Source: Marinilactibacillus psychrotolerans
GTDB lineage: Bacteria > Bacillota > Bacilli > Lactobacillales > Carnobacteriaceae_A
Length of the DNA stretch: 56,252 nt
Direction of reading: 5' to 3'
Assembly (NCBI RefSeq): GCF_900101525.1
Contig: NZ_FMZD01000018.1
Coordinates: 1-56,252 of the forward strand
Shown here: positions 35,022 through 44,647 of the stretch, piece by piece
Position numbering within the stretch: position 1 is the first letter of the stretch
How the letters are laid out: every line of letters begins with the position of its first letter
Notes under the pieces: generated by a model
What the model saw: the letters and a program-made list of their open reading frames with translations, nothing else
Databases searched by the model: none
What the model was told of the DNA's origin: nothing
Program-made: the position numbers and the translations under genes

Positions 35022-35062
35022 AAAAGCAAACGTTCATTGTTTTTCCAATGACGTTTGCTTTT
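35022..35062 (-). terminator. Terminator between yaaL and tmk
   Basis: Long near-perfect hairpin (aaaagcaaacgttcattg / caatgacgtttgctttt, one bulge) with T tracts on both strands. It separates the dnaX-ebfC-recR-yaaL unit from tmk-darA-holB. Confidence 0.85.
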
Positions 35063-35081
35063 TTGCTGCATTCTAGTTCAA

Positions 35082-35300
35082 TTAACTTCCTTTTATTTGT
35101 CTTACTTTTGCTTCTTTAAATAAATAAAAGTATTTTGCTTGAGCTAATTTACGTTCTGCTTTAAGTTTTGGATGTTCTTCAACAATAATTTCTTCCATTA
35201 CTTTAGAATTTTCCCATAAAGCTTTTTGATTTTTTATTAAATCAAAAAGTTTTTCATCATATTCATTTCTTAGTTTTGATTTCTTTCTAAACATTCCCAT
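35082..35300 (-). CDS. yaaL: YaaL family (DUF2508) protein
   Basis: A 72-residue, highly charged helical protein (FRKKSKLRNEYDEKLFDLIKNQK). It occupies the usual YaaL position directly after recR, 11 bases away. Function is unknown in the family. TAGGAG precedes the ATG. Confidence 0.85.
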   Translation of the reverse strand: MGMFRKKSKLRNEYDEKLFDLIKNQKALWENSKVMEEIIVEEHPKLKAERKLAQAKYFYLFKEAKVRQIKGS

Positions 35301-35311
35301 TATAAATTCTC

Positions 35312-35908
35312 CTACATATCTCTACGGCCTTCAACTGCTTTAAGCAGTGTGACTTCATCCGCATATTCTATATCGCTTCCTACTGATAGACCATGTGCCA
35401 GACGCGTAACTTTAATCCCAGAGGGCTTAATCAAGCGCGACAAGTACATCGCAGTAGCTTCACCTTCAGCTGTAGCATTGGTTGCGATAATAACTTCTTT
35501 TACTTCTTCATTTTGGAGTCGTTTAATCAAATCTGGTATATTGATATCTTCCGGTCCTGTTCCCTCAATAGGAGACAAGACTCCATGAAGAACATGATAT
35601 AACCCTTTAAATTCTTGCATTTTTTCCATTGAGATAACATCTTTGGGATGTTCCACTACTAAGATCAGTGATTGATCTCTACTTTTATCTTGACAGATTT
35701 CACAAGGATCTTGTTCTGTCATATTTCCGCATATTGAACAGTAATGCAAATCTCGTTTGACACTAATCAGAGATCTGGCAAAACCGGTTACATCGTCTTC
35801 GTTCATATTGACTGTATAAAAAGCCAGGCGGGCAGCTGTTTTCTCCCCAATTCCTGGCAATTTCATATAACTTTCCATTAATTTCGAGATCGGTTCTGGA
35901 TAATGCAT
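35312..35908 (-). CDS. recR: Recombination mediator RecR
   Basis: A 198-residue protein acting with RecF and RecO in gap repair. N-terminal helix-hairpin-helix ([15 protein letters not shown]), C4 zinc finger (Cys57, Cys60, Cys69, Cys72) and a Toprim domain (about 80-175) are visible in the standard order and length. Confidence 0.96.
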   Translation of the reverse strand: MHYPEPISKLMESYMKLPGIGEKTAARLAFYTVNMNEDDVTGFARSLISVKRDLHYCSICGNMTEQDPCEICQDKSRDQSLILVVEHPKDVISMEKMQEFKGLYHVLHGVLSPIEGTGPEDINIPDLIKRLQNEEVKEVIIATNATAEGEATAMYLSRLIKPSGIKVTRLAHGLSVGSDIEYADEVTLLKAVEGRRDM

Positions 35909-35979
35909 GACCGTCTCCTTTCTAAAAAGATACTCTTAATCGAAGATTATACTAATCTTTTTCTGCTTGAATAACATCT

Positions 35980-36294
35980 CTACATTCCAGGCATACCTTT
36001 AGTATATTTCCCCATTACCCGCTCTGTTTCTACATCTACTTTTTCAAGCGCATCATTTACTGCAAGCAGGACAAGGTCTTCAATAATTTCTACATCTTCA
36101 GGATCGACAATTTCTTCTTTAATTGAAACATTTTTCAACTTCTTATCACCTGTAAAAGTTACAGTTACCAGATCATCATTAGCGGAGCCTGTGAATTCTG
36201 TCTGATTCAAAGTTTCTTGAGCTACACCCATTTCTTTTTGCATTTTTTGCATCTTTTTCATCATGCCTTGCATATTTCCCATTCCACCGCGCAT
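35980..36294 (-). CDS. ebfC: Nucleoid-associated protein EbfC/YbaB
   Basis: A 104-residue dimeric DNA-binding protein. It has a Met/Lys-rich N-terminal helix ([16 protein letters not shown]), a central beta sheet, and a C-terminal helix ([27 protein letters not shown]). It lies between dnaX and recR as in most bacteria. Confidence 0.94.
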   Translation of the reverse strand: MRGGMGNMQGMMKKMQKMQKEMGVAQETLNQTEFTGSANDDLVTVTFTGDKKLKNVSIKEEIVDPEDVEIIEDLVLLAVNDALEKVDVETERVMGKYTKGMPGM

Positions 36295-36326
36295 TGTTCA
36301 TTCTCCTTTATTAGTTATTATAAATT

Positions 36327-38060
36327 TTAATCTTCGACTTTAACGATTTGCTCTCCAAAAATTTTAAATGCTTCAGAAACAATCGGTTCGGTTTCTTCTT
36401 TTTCTTCTTGTGGAGAGGTGTTCTCTGAGTGAACATCACTAGGATCACCTGGTTCTTCTTTCATCCGTTTAATAAATTCCTGACGGATAACTGGCCATTG
36501 TTCAGCTGGGACACTAATCAACTCTGCCCTATGTCCTATCACTTTTTCCAGATATTCACCTATAGTATTCAATAAGAGAGTATCGTTGGTTGCCCTCTCA
36601 CATAGAATATCATAATCAAAGGTCACAACCAACCCTTGAGGACTCGCTGCTACAGGTGTAGAAGTATTCATAATGGCTTTTTGACTAGCTTCCAGCACAT
36701 TCATCAAATCTGGCCAAACGTCTTTTAATTGAGCTAAATCATTTTTTGTTGCTTTTTCAAGCACTTTATATACTGACGGACGGTTGACTTTAAAAACTAG
36801 ACTGCTTTTACTTCGTTTTGGTTTAGATGGAGCCGCTTTTACAGATTCTTCGCTACCGCTTATATTTTGTATAAGTCTCTGCATGTCTGCTAACTGTTTT
36901 TTTAAGTCTGAAAGCTCAGCAGATGAGACTTCTTCTACTTCGGGCTGTTTCTTAATTTCTTCTTTTTTTAAATAAGGATTCGTTGGTTGAGTCAGTCTTA
37001 CCGTTGCTACTTCAAGATAAACTTCAGCATGATTAGATAATCTCATTTCTTGTTGTGTCTGGTTAAATATTTTTATGACTTCGTAAAGAAGTATTGAGTC
37101 TACTTCTGTTGAGAGTTGTATAAATTTGTCATCTGCTTTTCCCATTTTTAATAATATATCAGATTGTGCTGTCTGGTAGAGCAAAACATCTCTGCTGAAT
37201 AAAATTATATCTTCTACAAAACGACTAGGATCTTTCCCTTCCGCGATCAATTCGTGGAGAATGTTCAAACCTTTTTCAGTTTCCCGGGTATATACTGCTC
37301 GGATATATTCACTCAGAAGTTCTTGAGTAATACTACCGGTTATCCTCATTGCATCCTCAGTTTTCAATTTTCCTTCAGAGAAAGATAAGGCTTGATCTAG
37401 TATACTTAAGGCATCACGCATTCCGCCCTCTGCAGCTTTTGAGATAGTGGTCAGTGCATCTTCTTCAAACTCTACTGATTTTTGGGTTAAAATATATTTC
37501 ATCCGACTAACAATATCTTGAGGTGATATTCTTCTAAAATCAAATCTCTGAGTCCTAGAAATAATTGTTAAAGGAATCTTATGCGGTTCTGTGGTTGCTA
37601 AGATAAATATAACGTTAGCAGGAGGTTCTTCAAGTGTTTTCAACAGGGCATTAAAGGCACCCATCGACAACATATGGACCTCATCAATAATATAAACTTT
37701 ATACTCAGCTTGTGTAGGGGCATAATTAGCTTTATCACGTATATCACGAATCTCTTCGACTCCATTATTACTCGCTGCATCGATTTCAATTACATCTCCA
37801 AGTTTTCCCTGGCTAATCGACTGGCAAATCTCACAATCATTACAAGGCTCTCCCTCTTTAACATGGGGGCAATTGATTGCTTTTGCAAAAATTTTAGCTG
37901 CACTGGTTTTACCTGTACCACGAGGTCCCGTAAATAAGTATGCATGACTCGTTTTATCTTGTACAATTGCATTCCTAAGAGTCTTTGTTATTGCCTGTTG
38001 TCCAGCAATATCTTCAAACTTTTGTGGACGCCAGACACGGTACAATGCTTGATAGCTCAT
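36327..38060 (-). CDS. dnaX: DNA polymerase III gamma/tau subunit
   Basis: A 577-residue clamp-loader ATPase. Walker A GPRGTGKT (45-52), zinc module (Cys64, Cys73, Cys76, Cys79), YIIDEVHMLS, SRTQRFDFRRI sensor region, and a collar domain to about 360. The C-terminal tau part (about 380-577) would contact helicase and polymerase. At the junction, codons TTA AAA AAA (A7 at 36963-36969) form an in-phase slippery heptamer A AAA AAA. A -1 shift would add three residues and stop at TAA, giving a 369-residue gamma-like product. This is inference. It is first in the dnaX-ebfC-recR-yaaL unit. Confidence 0.95.
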   Translation of the reverse strand: MSYQALYRVWRPQKFEDIAGQQAITKTLRNAIVQDKTSHAYLFTGPRGTGKTSAAKIFAKAINCPHVKEGEPCNDCEICQSISQGKLGDVIEIDAASNNGVEEIRDIRDKANYAPTQAEYKVYIIDEVHMLSMGAFNALLKTLEEPPANVIFILATTEPHKIPLTIISRTQRFDFRRISPQDIVSRMKYILTQKSVEFEEDALTTISKAAEGGMRDALSILDQALSFSEGKLKTEDAMRITGSITQELLSEYIRAVYTRETEKGLNILHELIAEGKDPSRFVEDIILFSRDVLLYQTAQSDILLKMGKADDKFIQLSTEVDSILLYEVIKIFNQTQQEMRLSNHAEVYLEVATVRLTQPTNPYLKKEEIKKQPEVEEVSSAELSDLKKQLADMQRLIQNISGSEESVKAAPSKPKRSKSSLVFKVNRPSVYKVLEKATKNDLAQLKDVWPDLMNVLEASQKAIMNTSTPVAASPQGLVVTFDYDILCERATNDTLLLNTIGEYLEKVIGHRAELISVPAEQWPVIRQEFIKRMKEEPGDPSDVHSENTSPQEEKEETEPIVSEAFKIFGEQIVKVED

Positions 38061-38228
38061 AATTCCCCTCTTCTCTACTATACTTTCATTACATTAGATA
38101 ATCCTTTATAAAATTTATACTTAAGTTATTTGATTTCTCTACTCTTCATTATAAGTGAAATCAGAGTGAATGAGAAATAGATTTTGTATATTTTCATTTA
38201 GCATTTTATAAGAACTGAGCATAAAAAG

Positions 38229-38264
38229 AAAAAAGATGTCCTAATGATTAGGAACATCTTTTTT
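38229..38264 (-). terminator. Terminator of the SRP RNA
   Basis: A-rich/T-rich hairpin (aaagatgtcctaat / attaggaacatcttt, one bulge) with a long T tract on each strand, about 35 bases after the SRP RNA. Confidence 0.8.
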
Positions 38265-38297
38265 CTTATATGCACAACTATCAATTGTTCATAACTA

Positions 38298-38394
38298 TGT
38301 ATGCACATAACACATGGAGGACTGTACTTAGTGCTGCTTCCTTCCGGACCTGACACGGTTCATACACCCGCCATTGTCATGCAGCCTCTCGGCA
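38298..38394 (-). ncRNA. ffs: Signal recognition particle RNA, small (4.5S-like) type
   Basis: The minus strand has the invariant domain IV loop GTGTCAGGTCCGGAAGGAAG with AGCAGCACTAAG, flanked by complementary arms (GCATGACAATGGCGGGTGTA pairs with the 3' arm). The total length is near 97 bases, without an Alu domain. This RNA binds Ffh for co-translational membrane targeting. A TATAAT (38401-38406) stands seven bases before the predicted 5' end. The position just before dnaX is conserved in Firmicutes. Ends are estimated from folding. Confidence 0.93.
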
Positions 38395-38447
38395 CTTTTA
38401 ATTATACTATAGATAGAACATTATTTCTAGTCATTTTTCAAATTATC

Positions 38448-39722
38448 TTAACCTTTGTATTGAATATTTTCAAAAATCATTCCGCTTTTAGGGGTTGTAG
38501 GCATATTGACTAAACTAAATCCGATATCTTGTTCGGGAAGTGTATAGTCTATTTTATTAACTAGGAAATCCGTAACAATCTCCATTGCTCTTACAGTATT
38601 CCACTCACCCGGACATCGATGCCCGGCAGAGTAACTCCCTCCACCTTGTGCTAATAATTTAAATTGAATCTGTTCAGTAGGACTCTGATGCCAGTCACTG
38701 AATCGTTCAGGTCTGAAATCCTCAGGATCTTCCCATACTCTTGGGTCATGATTCGTACCATAAAAGTCAAATATTGCTAGCGTATCTTTTTCAAACTGGT
38801 AGCCATTCCATATGAAGTCTTTTCGGGTAATGGCCCCATTAAACGGGAAGAACGGATAATATCGTCTGATTTCTTGAATAAACATATGCAGGTAGTAAGG
38901 ATTTTCTCCATTCAATTTATCTTGTTCTTCCGGGAACTGCTGTAAGGTTAGTGCCGTAAACGCAAAATATAATGCAATCGCAACAGAAGGGCGGATAACG
39001 TTCAATAATTCTACCGCTGCTGTTTTCAAATCCATTAGCTCTCCGTCTAGCTCTTTATGCCAGGCTACTTGGTATAAGGCGGTATCTTCGTCTGGTTGAA
39101 GTGTTCCTTCTCTTACCTGTTCAATTAATCCAGAAACCCATTTTTCTCCTTTGATCCTACCGATTCGTCCTTCTATATGCCGCTTACTAACTGCTACGGG
39201 GGATTCTATCATGCTAATCAGTTGTTCAGTCCGTTTATCGATTTCTTTATCTTTTAATGGGACACCACACCACTCACAGGCAGCTTGAGTCAGCACTTTC
39301 TGACTTTCTTTATAAAAGTTGATCGAATCTTTTCTGATCCATTCTTTTGTAGCGATGTATAGATACTTTTCAACTAATTTTGCCCAAATTTCAATACGTT
39401 CTTTAGACATTAAATCCAAAAACATTTTTTTGCGATGGCGATGCGCTTCATCATCTAGCTGCTGAACGCCACCTTGACCTAGTAAAGTAGACACCGCAGG
39501 TTCTGGAGCAGCGCCTTCACGTTTAAATTTATCTTCATCATAAAATAATTCTGCAGCTTCTTCTCCTCCTAACAATATTGCCTCTTGCCCGAGCACTCTA
39601 GTTTTAACTGCATCTGACTGATACGCTTTTCGACGGTTAGGTATATAAAGATAGCCTTCTCTTAATATACTTAGCCCATTTTCAAGACCTTCTTCTCTAG
39701 GAAATGGTTTAGTCTTTTGCAT
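38448..39722 (-). CDS. cypC: Cytochrome P450, CYP152-type fatty acid peroxygenase
   Basis: A 424-residue P450. The heme-thiolate loop GGGSYSAGHRCPGE (Cys370) and the K-helix EIRR (Glu284, Arg287) are intact. The I-helix has Arg244-Pro245 (NVIRPSVAI) in place of the usual acid-alcohol pair, the hallmark of CYP152 peroxygenases that use hydrogen peroxide to hydroxylate fatty acids at the alpha or beta carbon. No redox partner gene is nearby, in keeping with that. It has its own promoter and a palindrome in the leader (39744-39760). The gene ends 42 bases before the SRP RNA promoter, with no terminator of its own in view. Confidence 0.92.
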   Translation of the reverse strand: MQKTKPFPREEGLENGLSILREGYLYIPNRRKAYQSDAVKTRVLGQEAILLGGEEAAELFYDEDKFKREGAAPEPAVSTLLGQGGVQQLDDEAHRHRKKMFLDLMSKERIEIWAKLVEKYLYIATKEWIRKDSINFYKESQKVLTQAACEWCGVPLKDKEIDKRTEQLISMIESPVAVSKRHIEGRIGRIKGEKWVSGLIEQVREGTLQPDEDTALYQVAWHKELDGELMDLKTAAVELLNVIRPSVAIALYFAFTALTLQQFPEEQDKLNGENPYYLHMFIQEIRRYYPFFPFNGAITRKDFIWNGYQFEKDTLAIFDFYGTNHDPRVWEDPEDFRPERFSDWHQSPTEQIQFKLLAQGGGSYSAGHRCPGEWNTVRAMEIVTDFLVNKIDYTLPEQDIGFSLVNMPTTPKSGMIFENIQYKG

Positions 39723-40215
39723 AATCGTCTCCTCCTTAAAAAAATAGTTGCTTCAACTATAAATAATCCTATATCTATCTACTTATTCAGTATATTCTTA
39801 AAAGACCGATAGTTTCAAACATTTCTCCTCGAAAGAAATCCACTTATTTCCAGATATATTTTTTTCGTTGAGGTCAAATCAGCAAGAAAATTCATAATTC
39901 AAAACTATCTTAATTTATCTCTACTAATAGCAATATTCTAACTGTACTTTCAATACGTTCCAGTAAGCATCATTTAAACTAAATAGATATACACATTATC
40001 TCGGTGCTTCTATTGTACGATATTTTACATAAATTATTCTTTATTACGACGTTACATGCTCTTTTCATATATATATTAAGCAATTTGTTATAATTTTGTT
40101 GTTCGTTTTTAAATAAATTTAGTACATTCTTAGTTTTTATTCTCTCTTTGGGATAAATTATGGTAAGCTAGTATCAACAGAAATAATACACATAGTTTCT
40201 CAAGGAGGAAAGTAC
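39723..40215. other. Divergent gap between the P450 and S9 peptidase genes
   Basis: No gene is supported in these 493 bases. They hold the P450 promoter and operator-like palindrome (39744-39818) on the left. On the right is the leader of the S9 gene, with possible -10 elements (TATAAT 40089-40094; TAAGCT near 40164) but no convincing -35. Confidence 0.45.
39744..39818 (-). promoter_or_regulatory. cypC promoter with 17-bp operator-like palindrome
   Basis: TTGAAA (39813-39818), an 18-base spacer and TATACT (39789-39794) form a good minus-strand promoter. About 30 bases downstream is the perfect palindrome ATAGTTG-AAG-CAACTAT (39744-39760), just before AAGGAGG. Its position would let a bound repressor block elongation. 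TAGTTG/CAACTA half-sites resemble targets of MarR-type repressors, but no such regulator is encoded here. Confidence 0.55.
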
Positions 40216-42009
40216 ATGAATTTTGAAAAAGCACATTTCGAACAATTCTTCCACACAAATCGTATTGGTAGTTTTGCTGTTGCAAAAGATGAATCGAAAT
40301 TGGTTTATGTATCTGATGTAACAGGAGAACCGAATCTATGGGCAATTGATCTAAAAGAAAGTACAACACCATACTTATTCTCCAAATATGATGAATCTGT
40401 CTCTTTTGTAGAGATTAGTCCTAATCTGGACTATATTTTAGCAGGATTGGATAAAGACGGAAATGAAAATACTCAGATCTATGCTCTTCCAATATATGGT
40501 GGGTATCCAATGCCACTGATTACAGGTGATGCTTCAGAGAAATTTTATTTTGCCGACCTCTCAGAAGATGGAACTCGTTTATATTACACAACTTCACTAG
40601 CTAATCCTAACTTCTTGAACACACATGTCAGAGATTTGGAGACAGGCAAAGATATATTGCTGGAAGAAGGCAAGGAAGCTCCGACTTATTTAACAGCTAT
40701 TTCTAAAAATGAAGACCTCTTCATATACACAAAAGTGTATTCTAATACTTATCAAAAAGCTTTTTTAAAGGTTGAAGATGAATTCATTCCCTTATTACCT
40801 GAAGATGCTAAACCACCTTATACAATTAGTGGAACGACCATCACGAATAGTAATATGATTTACTTTGTTACAGACTATCAAAGTGAACAAGCTTATCTGG
40901 TTCGTTATGATCTAGCCTCTCGTCAAAGTGAAACTGTCCTGTCCTTCATAGATGAAAGTATTACCGAAGTTTCTTGGCATGAAGAGTCCGAGACTTTCAT
41001 TCTGGCCACAACTGCTGGAGTTACAGACAATTTGTATCGCTTTAATCCCGAAACTCGTGAAGTCGAAGAATTGGTCTCACCTGTACATGTATTGCAAGAG
41101 ATAAAAATTGCTAAAAATGGAACAATCTATTTATCAGGATCCAGTTCAGTAATGCCTGTGAATATATTCCGTTCAGTTGACGGGGTTCATTGGGAATCGC
41201 TGACAGAAAATCGCGTCCTCGGCATTGACTCAACTGAAATGGTCGCACCCGAAACCATTACCTTCAATTCTTTTGACGAATTAGAAATCGAAGCATTATT
41301 ATTTAGAGCAACTGAAAATAATGCGAATGGATATACCATTTTTTGGCCACATGGCGGTCCCCAAGCAGCCGAAAGACAAAATTTCCGTGCTCTATTTCAG
41401 GCGCTCTTATATAAGGGGTATAACATTTTCGCACCTAATTTTAGAGGAAGTACAGGATATGGAAAAACTTTTACTACTCTGGTAGAAAAAGACTGGGGTA
41501 ATGCGCCAAGGCTAGATAATATTGAAAGTATTAAATGGTTATTCAAACAAGGTATCGCTTCAAAAGATTCTTTATTCCTAGTAGGCGGCAGTTATGGTGG
41601 ATATATGAGTCTACTGCTTCACGGCCGTCATCCAGAATATTTCCGTGCTGTTGTGGATTTATTTGGCCCTTCCGATTTATTTTCTTTTTATGAATCTGTT
41701 CCACCTCATTGGAAGCCAATTATGAAGTTGTGGCTAGGTGACCCAAATGAAGACAAAGAAAAATTCACTGAAGATTCTCCTGTTACGTACTTGGATCAAA
41801 TGACTAAACCGATGTTAGTTGTGCAAGGGGCACAAGATCCACGAGTCGTAAAAAAAGAATCCGATCAAATCGTTGAAAAGTTAAAAGAAAAGCAGCGTGA
41901 TATAACTTACCTCGTCTTAGAAAATGAAGGTCATGGATTTGCAAAAAAAGAAAATGAAATTACTGTGTATAAAAAAGTGATGAACTTCTTAGAAAAACAT
42001 CAAAATTAA
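40216..42009 (+). CDS. S9-family serine peptidase (acylaminoacyl/prolyl oligopeptidase type)
   Basis: A 597-residue cytoplasmic peptidase. The N-terminal two-thirds is a beta-propeller-like region with repeated blades and no signal peptide. The C-terminal alpha/beta hydrolase carries the nucleophile elbow GGSYGGYMS (Ser459), Asp541 in AQDPRV and His573 in EGHGF, so it should be active. This class removes blocked or small N-terminal residues from short peptides. AAGGAGG lies just before the ATG. A single plus-strand gene with its own terminator. Confidence 0.9.
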   Translation: MNFEKAHFEQFFHTNRIGSFAVAKDESKLVYVSDVTGEPNLWAIDLKESTTPYLFSKYDESVSFVEISPNLDYILAGLDKDGNENTQIYALPIYGGYPMPLITGDASEKFYFADLSEDGTRLYYTTSLANPNFLNTHVRDLETGKDILLEEGKEAPTYLTAISKNEDLFIYTKVYSNTYQKAFLKVEDEFIPLLPEDAKPPYTISGTTITNSNMIYFVTDYQSEQAYLVRYDLASRQSETVLSFIDESITEVSWHEESETFILATTAGVTDNLYRFNPETREVEELVSPVHVLQEIKIAKNGTIYLSGSSSVMPVNIFRSVDGVHWESLTENRVLGIDSTEMVAPETITFNSFDELEIEALLFRATENNANGYTIFWPHGGPQAAERQNFRALFQALLYKGYNIFAPNFRGSTGYGKTFTTLVEKDWGNAPRLDNIESIKWLFKQGIASKDSLFLVGGSYGGYMSLLLHGRHPEYFRAVVDLFGPSDLFSFYESVPPHWKPIMKLWLGDPNEDKEKFTEDSPVTYLDQMTKPMLVVQGAQDPRVVKKESDQIVEKLKEKQRDITYLVLENEGHGFAKKENEITVYKKVMNFLEKHQN

Positions 42010-42013
42010 ACAC

Positions 42014-42052
42014 AAAATCACCCTACATGAAATATAGAAGTAGGGTGATTTT
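42014..42052 (+). terminator. Terminator after the S9 peptidase
   Basis: Perfect 13-bp stem aaaatcaccctac / gtagggtgatttt, six bases after the stop, ending in a T-rich tail. Confidence 0.88.
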
Positions 42053-42171
42053 ATATTTTCATCAAAAAATCGACTTATACAGCAGTCTTCATTTACACAT
42101 AGAATAACCTGGGAACTTACATATAGGAATGGAATGCTAGTATAAACTTATAGCCGTACTATCTTATTTCT

Positions 42172-43206
42172 TTAACTTAGTGCCTCCCATATTCCATTCA
42201 AATAACTTGCTCCTAACGCGCGATCATATAATCCATACCCGGGTCTACCAGCTTCTTTAAAAATCATCCGCCCATGATCCGGCCTCAAGTACCCTGTATA
42301 TTGATGCTTTTTCAGTAGCGAAAGGATTCTAACCATATCAATTGATCCATAATTTGAAGCATGAGCAGTTTCTTCAAAGCTTTTATCTTGATGAAGTAAA
42401 ATGTTTCGAACATGCATAAAATGAACTCTTCCTAAAGCAAGATATTCGTCAAGCATTTCATAAAGATTATTCTCCTGACTTGCCCCTAGTGATCCAGTAC
42501 AAAAGGTAATACCATTTGCCGGACTGTTCGATATTTGGAATAATCTTTCGTAAGATTCCTTATTTTTAATAATTCTAGGTAATCCAAAGATTGCATAAGG
42601 GGGATCATCTGGATGGATCGCCATTTTTACTCTTGCTTGTTCGGCCACAGGTATAACTGCTTCAAGAAAATAAGTCAAATTTTCCCACAGCCTTTCCTCA
42701 CTCACTGAATCATATTTATTTAAGATGTCTTTCAACTCATCTTTATTATAAGACTCATCCCACCCGGGTAATGTAAGGGATTCATCTAAAGGATCTAATT
42801 TTTTCAGTTCTTCTGTACTCAATGCTAAAGATGTTGAACCATCCTTATTATTGTAGTGAAGGGTGGTTCTAGTCCAGTCAAAAACAGGCATAAAATTATA
42901 ACAAATTGTTTGTACCCCACATTCAGACAAATTCAATATTGTCTGCTTATACTTTCCAATCCAGTGATCCCTATTAGAGTTGCCTAGTTTGATGTCTTCA
43001 TGTACAGGTACACTTTCAATCACACCCAGATTCAACTCGTTGCTCTCAATTTTCATTTTCATTTCTCTAATTTGTTCCACAGACCATACTTCTCCCACTG
43101 GTGTGGAGTATATGGCACTGACTATTCCACTCATATTGGGAATTTGTCTGATCTTTTCAAGCGTAACTAGATCATCGTCCCCAAACCATCTAAAACTCAA
43201 CTTCAT
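42172..43206 (-). CDS. uxuA: Mannonate dehydratase
   Basis: A 344-residue enzyme that dehydrates D-mannonate to 2-keto-3-deoxygluconate, a step of hexuronate breakdown. It starts MKLSFRWFGDDD, with the family blocks YNFMPVFDWTRT, IHPDDPP, FCTGSLGAS, HMHVRN-like FMHVRN, and RPDHGR near the C-terminus. Those histidines and acids bind the metal. ATG 43206 is chosen because CAGGAGG sits seven bases upstream. It is the last gene of the PTS/GH1 unit, 123 bases after the EIIC gene. No uxaC, uxuB, kdgK or kdgA lies in the window. Confidence 0.92.
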   Translation of the reverse strand: MKLSFRWFGDDDLVTLEKIRQIPNMSGIVSAIYSTPVGEVWSVEQIREMKMKIESNELNLGVIESVPVHEDIKLGNSNRDHWIGKYKQTILNLSECGVQTICYNFMPVFDWTRTTLHYNNKDGSTSLALSTEELKKLDPLDESLTLPGWDESYNKDELKDILNKYDSVSEERLWENLTYFLEAVIPVAEQARVKMAIHPDDPPYAIFGLPRIIKNKESYERLFQISNSPANGITFCTGSLGASQENNLYEMLDEYLALGRVHFMHVRNILLHQDKSFEETAHASNYGSIDMVRILSLLKKHQYTGYLRPDHGRMIFKEAGRPGYGLYDRALGASYLNGIWEALS

Positions 43207-43329
43207 TTTATCCTCCTGAATTGTTAAATAACTTATTATTTTATGAACGTAATCAGCTACCACGCCTATAATTTGATGGCTAAAATTTAGATTTTATTTA
43301 ACTTCTATACTTTTACTTTACAAATCAAT

Positions 43330-44637
43330 TTAAACTTCTTCAGCCTCTGCTTGTGCTTTCGATACTCGTTCACTAACTTTAATAAATGGAAGGTACAAGA
43401 AGACACCAAACACTATAATAAGTAATTGAACAATTACCGCACGCCAGTCTCCTGCAGTAGTAAGATAGGCATTCATCAATGGTGGTGTAGTCCAAGGAAC
43501 CATAATAACCGATCGATTAATAAATCCTAACGCTGTACAGAAATAAGCGAATACAATTCCTATTGCAGGTAACAAAACAAAAGGAATCATCATCGGTAAG
43601 TTAAAAACGATTGGATATCCGAATATAATGGGCTCATTAATATTAAACACTCCTGGCGCAAAAGAAATACTTGCTACATCTTTTGAAGATTTTAACTTAG
43701 CAAACAGCAAGATTGCAAGCAGTAAGGCGATTGTTGAGCCAGTTCCACCAATCATTCCAAATGATGAGAGAAATGAGTTTGTGATGATATTAGGAGCTTC
43801 TTCTCCTCCATTAAATGCAAGCATATTTTCATTCATATTTTGCAGGGTCAATGGATCTAATATTGCTCCATTTACTACGGTTTGATGGATCCCGATTGTA
43901 AATAGAAAATTTGAAAAGCTGTAGATAATTACTGTTCCAATCAAGCTTGTATTAATAGCTCTCAAAGGTTCCTGAATAAGCGTCGTAATCAAATCTATAA
44001 GGTTAGTATCAAATATAGTAAGTAATATAGCTGATATGATTCCAAATAAGCTTAATGTAATCATTGTAGGCAGCATAACTGTAAAAGATTTACTAACTGC
44101 AGGTGGAACCCCTTCTCCAAGATTGATTTGTAATCTTTTCACTCCTGAGATTTTTACGAATATCTCTGTTGCCAACAACCCAATAATAATCCCAGAAAAC
44201 ATTCCACTTGTACCAAGGTTTCCATAAGTCAGTCCTCCTGATACGAGCATAGCTTCGCCACTGTCGATTCCTGTCATAGAGATTGAAATCGGCATCATAA
44301 TGATCAGTGATCCTATAGAGATAGCTGCAGCGGCCAGCGGATTTTTGAATCCTTTATTTTTAGACAAGCTGTACCCAATCATAGGGGCAACGAGCAAACT
44401 GGCTATATTTAATGTTCCGTTTGTAATCACGTTCCCCCAAATTTTCAATTTTTCTAACGTCTCTCCAGTAAAGAACCAGGGAAATACTACATTATTAATG
44501 AGTACCGCTAATCCTGCTAAGATAAAAAACGGAATAATAACGGCAAAAGCATCACGCAATGAGCGTAAATGTACTTGATTACCTAATTTCACAGCAAACA
44601 TGGTAAAACGATCAGCAAATGAATTCTTATTTCCCAT
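43330..44637 (-). CDS. PTS EIIC component, cellobiose/lactose family
   Basis: A 435-residue membrane protein of the CelB/LicC type (about 10 hydrophobic segments). The N-terminus SFADRFTMFAVKLGNQVHLRSLRDAFAVIIPFFILAGLA (in part) and the substrate signature NINEPIIFGYPIVFNLPMMIPF are diagnostic of this family. It imports and, with EIIA and EIIB, phosphorylates beta-diglucosides or related sugars. No EIIA or EIIB is encoded nearby, so they must be borrowed. It lies 10 bases after the GH1 gene. Confidence 0.92.
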   Translation of the reverse strand: MGNKNSFADRFTMFAVKLGNQVHLRSLRDAFAVIIPFFILAGLAVLINNVVFPWFFTGETLEKLKIWGNVITNGTLNIASLLVAPMIGYSLSKNKGFKNPLAAAAISIGSLIIMMPISISMTGIDSGEAMLVSGGLTYGNLGTSGMFSGIIIGLLATEIFVKISGVKRLQINLGEGVPPAVSKSFTVMLPTMITLSLFGIISAILLTIFDTNLIDLITTLIQEPLRAINTSLIGTVIIYSFSNFLFTIGIHQTVVNGAILDPLTLQNMNENMLAFNGGEEAPNIITNSFLSSFGMIGGTGSTIALLLAILLFAKLKSSKDVASISFAPGVFNINEPIIFGYPIVFNLPMMIPFVLLPAIGIVFAYFCTALGFINRSVIMVPWTTPPLMNAYLTTAGDWRAVIVQLLIIVFGVFLYLPFIKVSERVSKAQAEAEEV

Positions 44638-44647
44638 TATAATTCTC

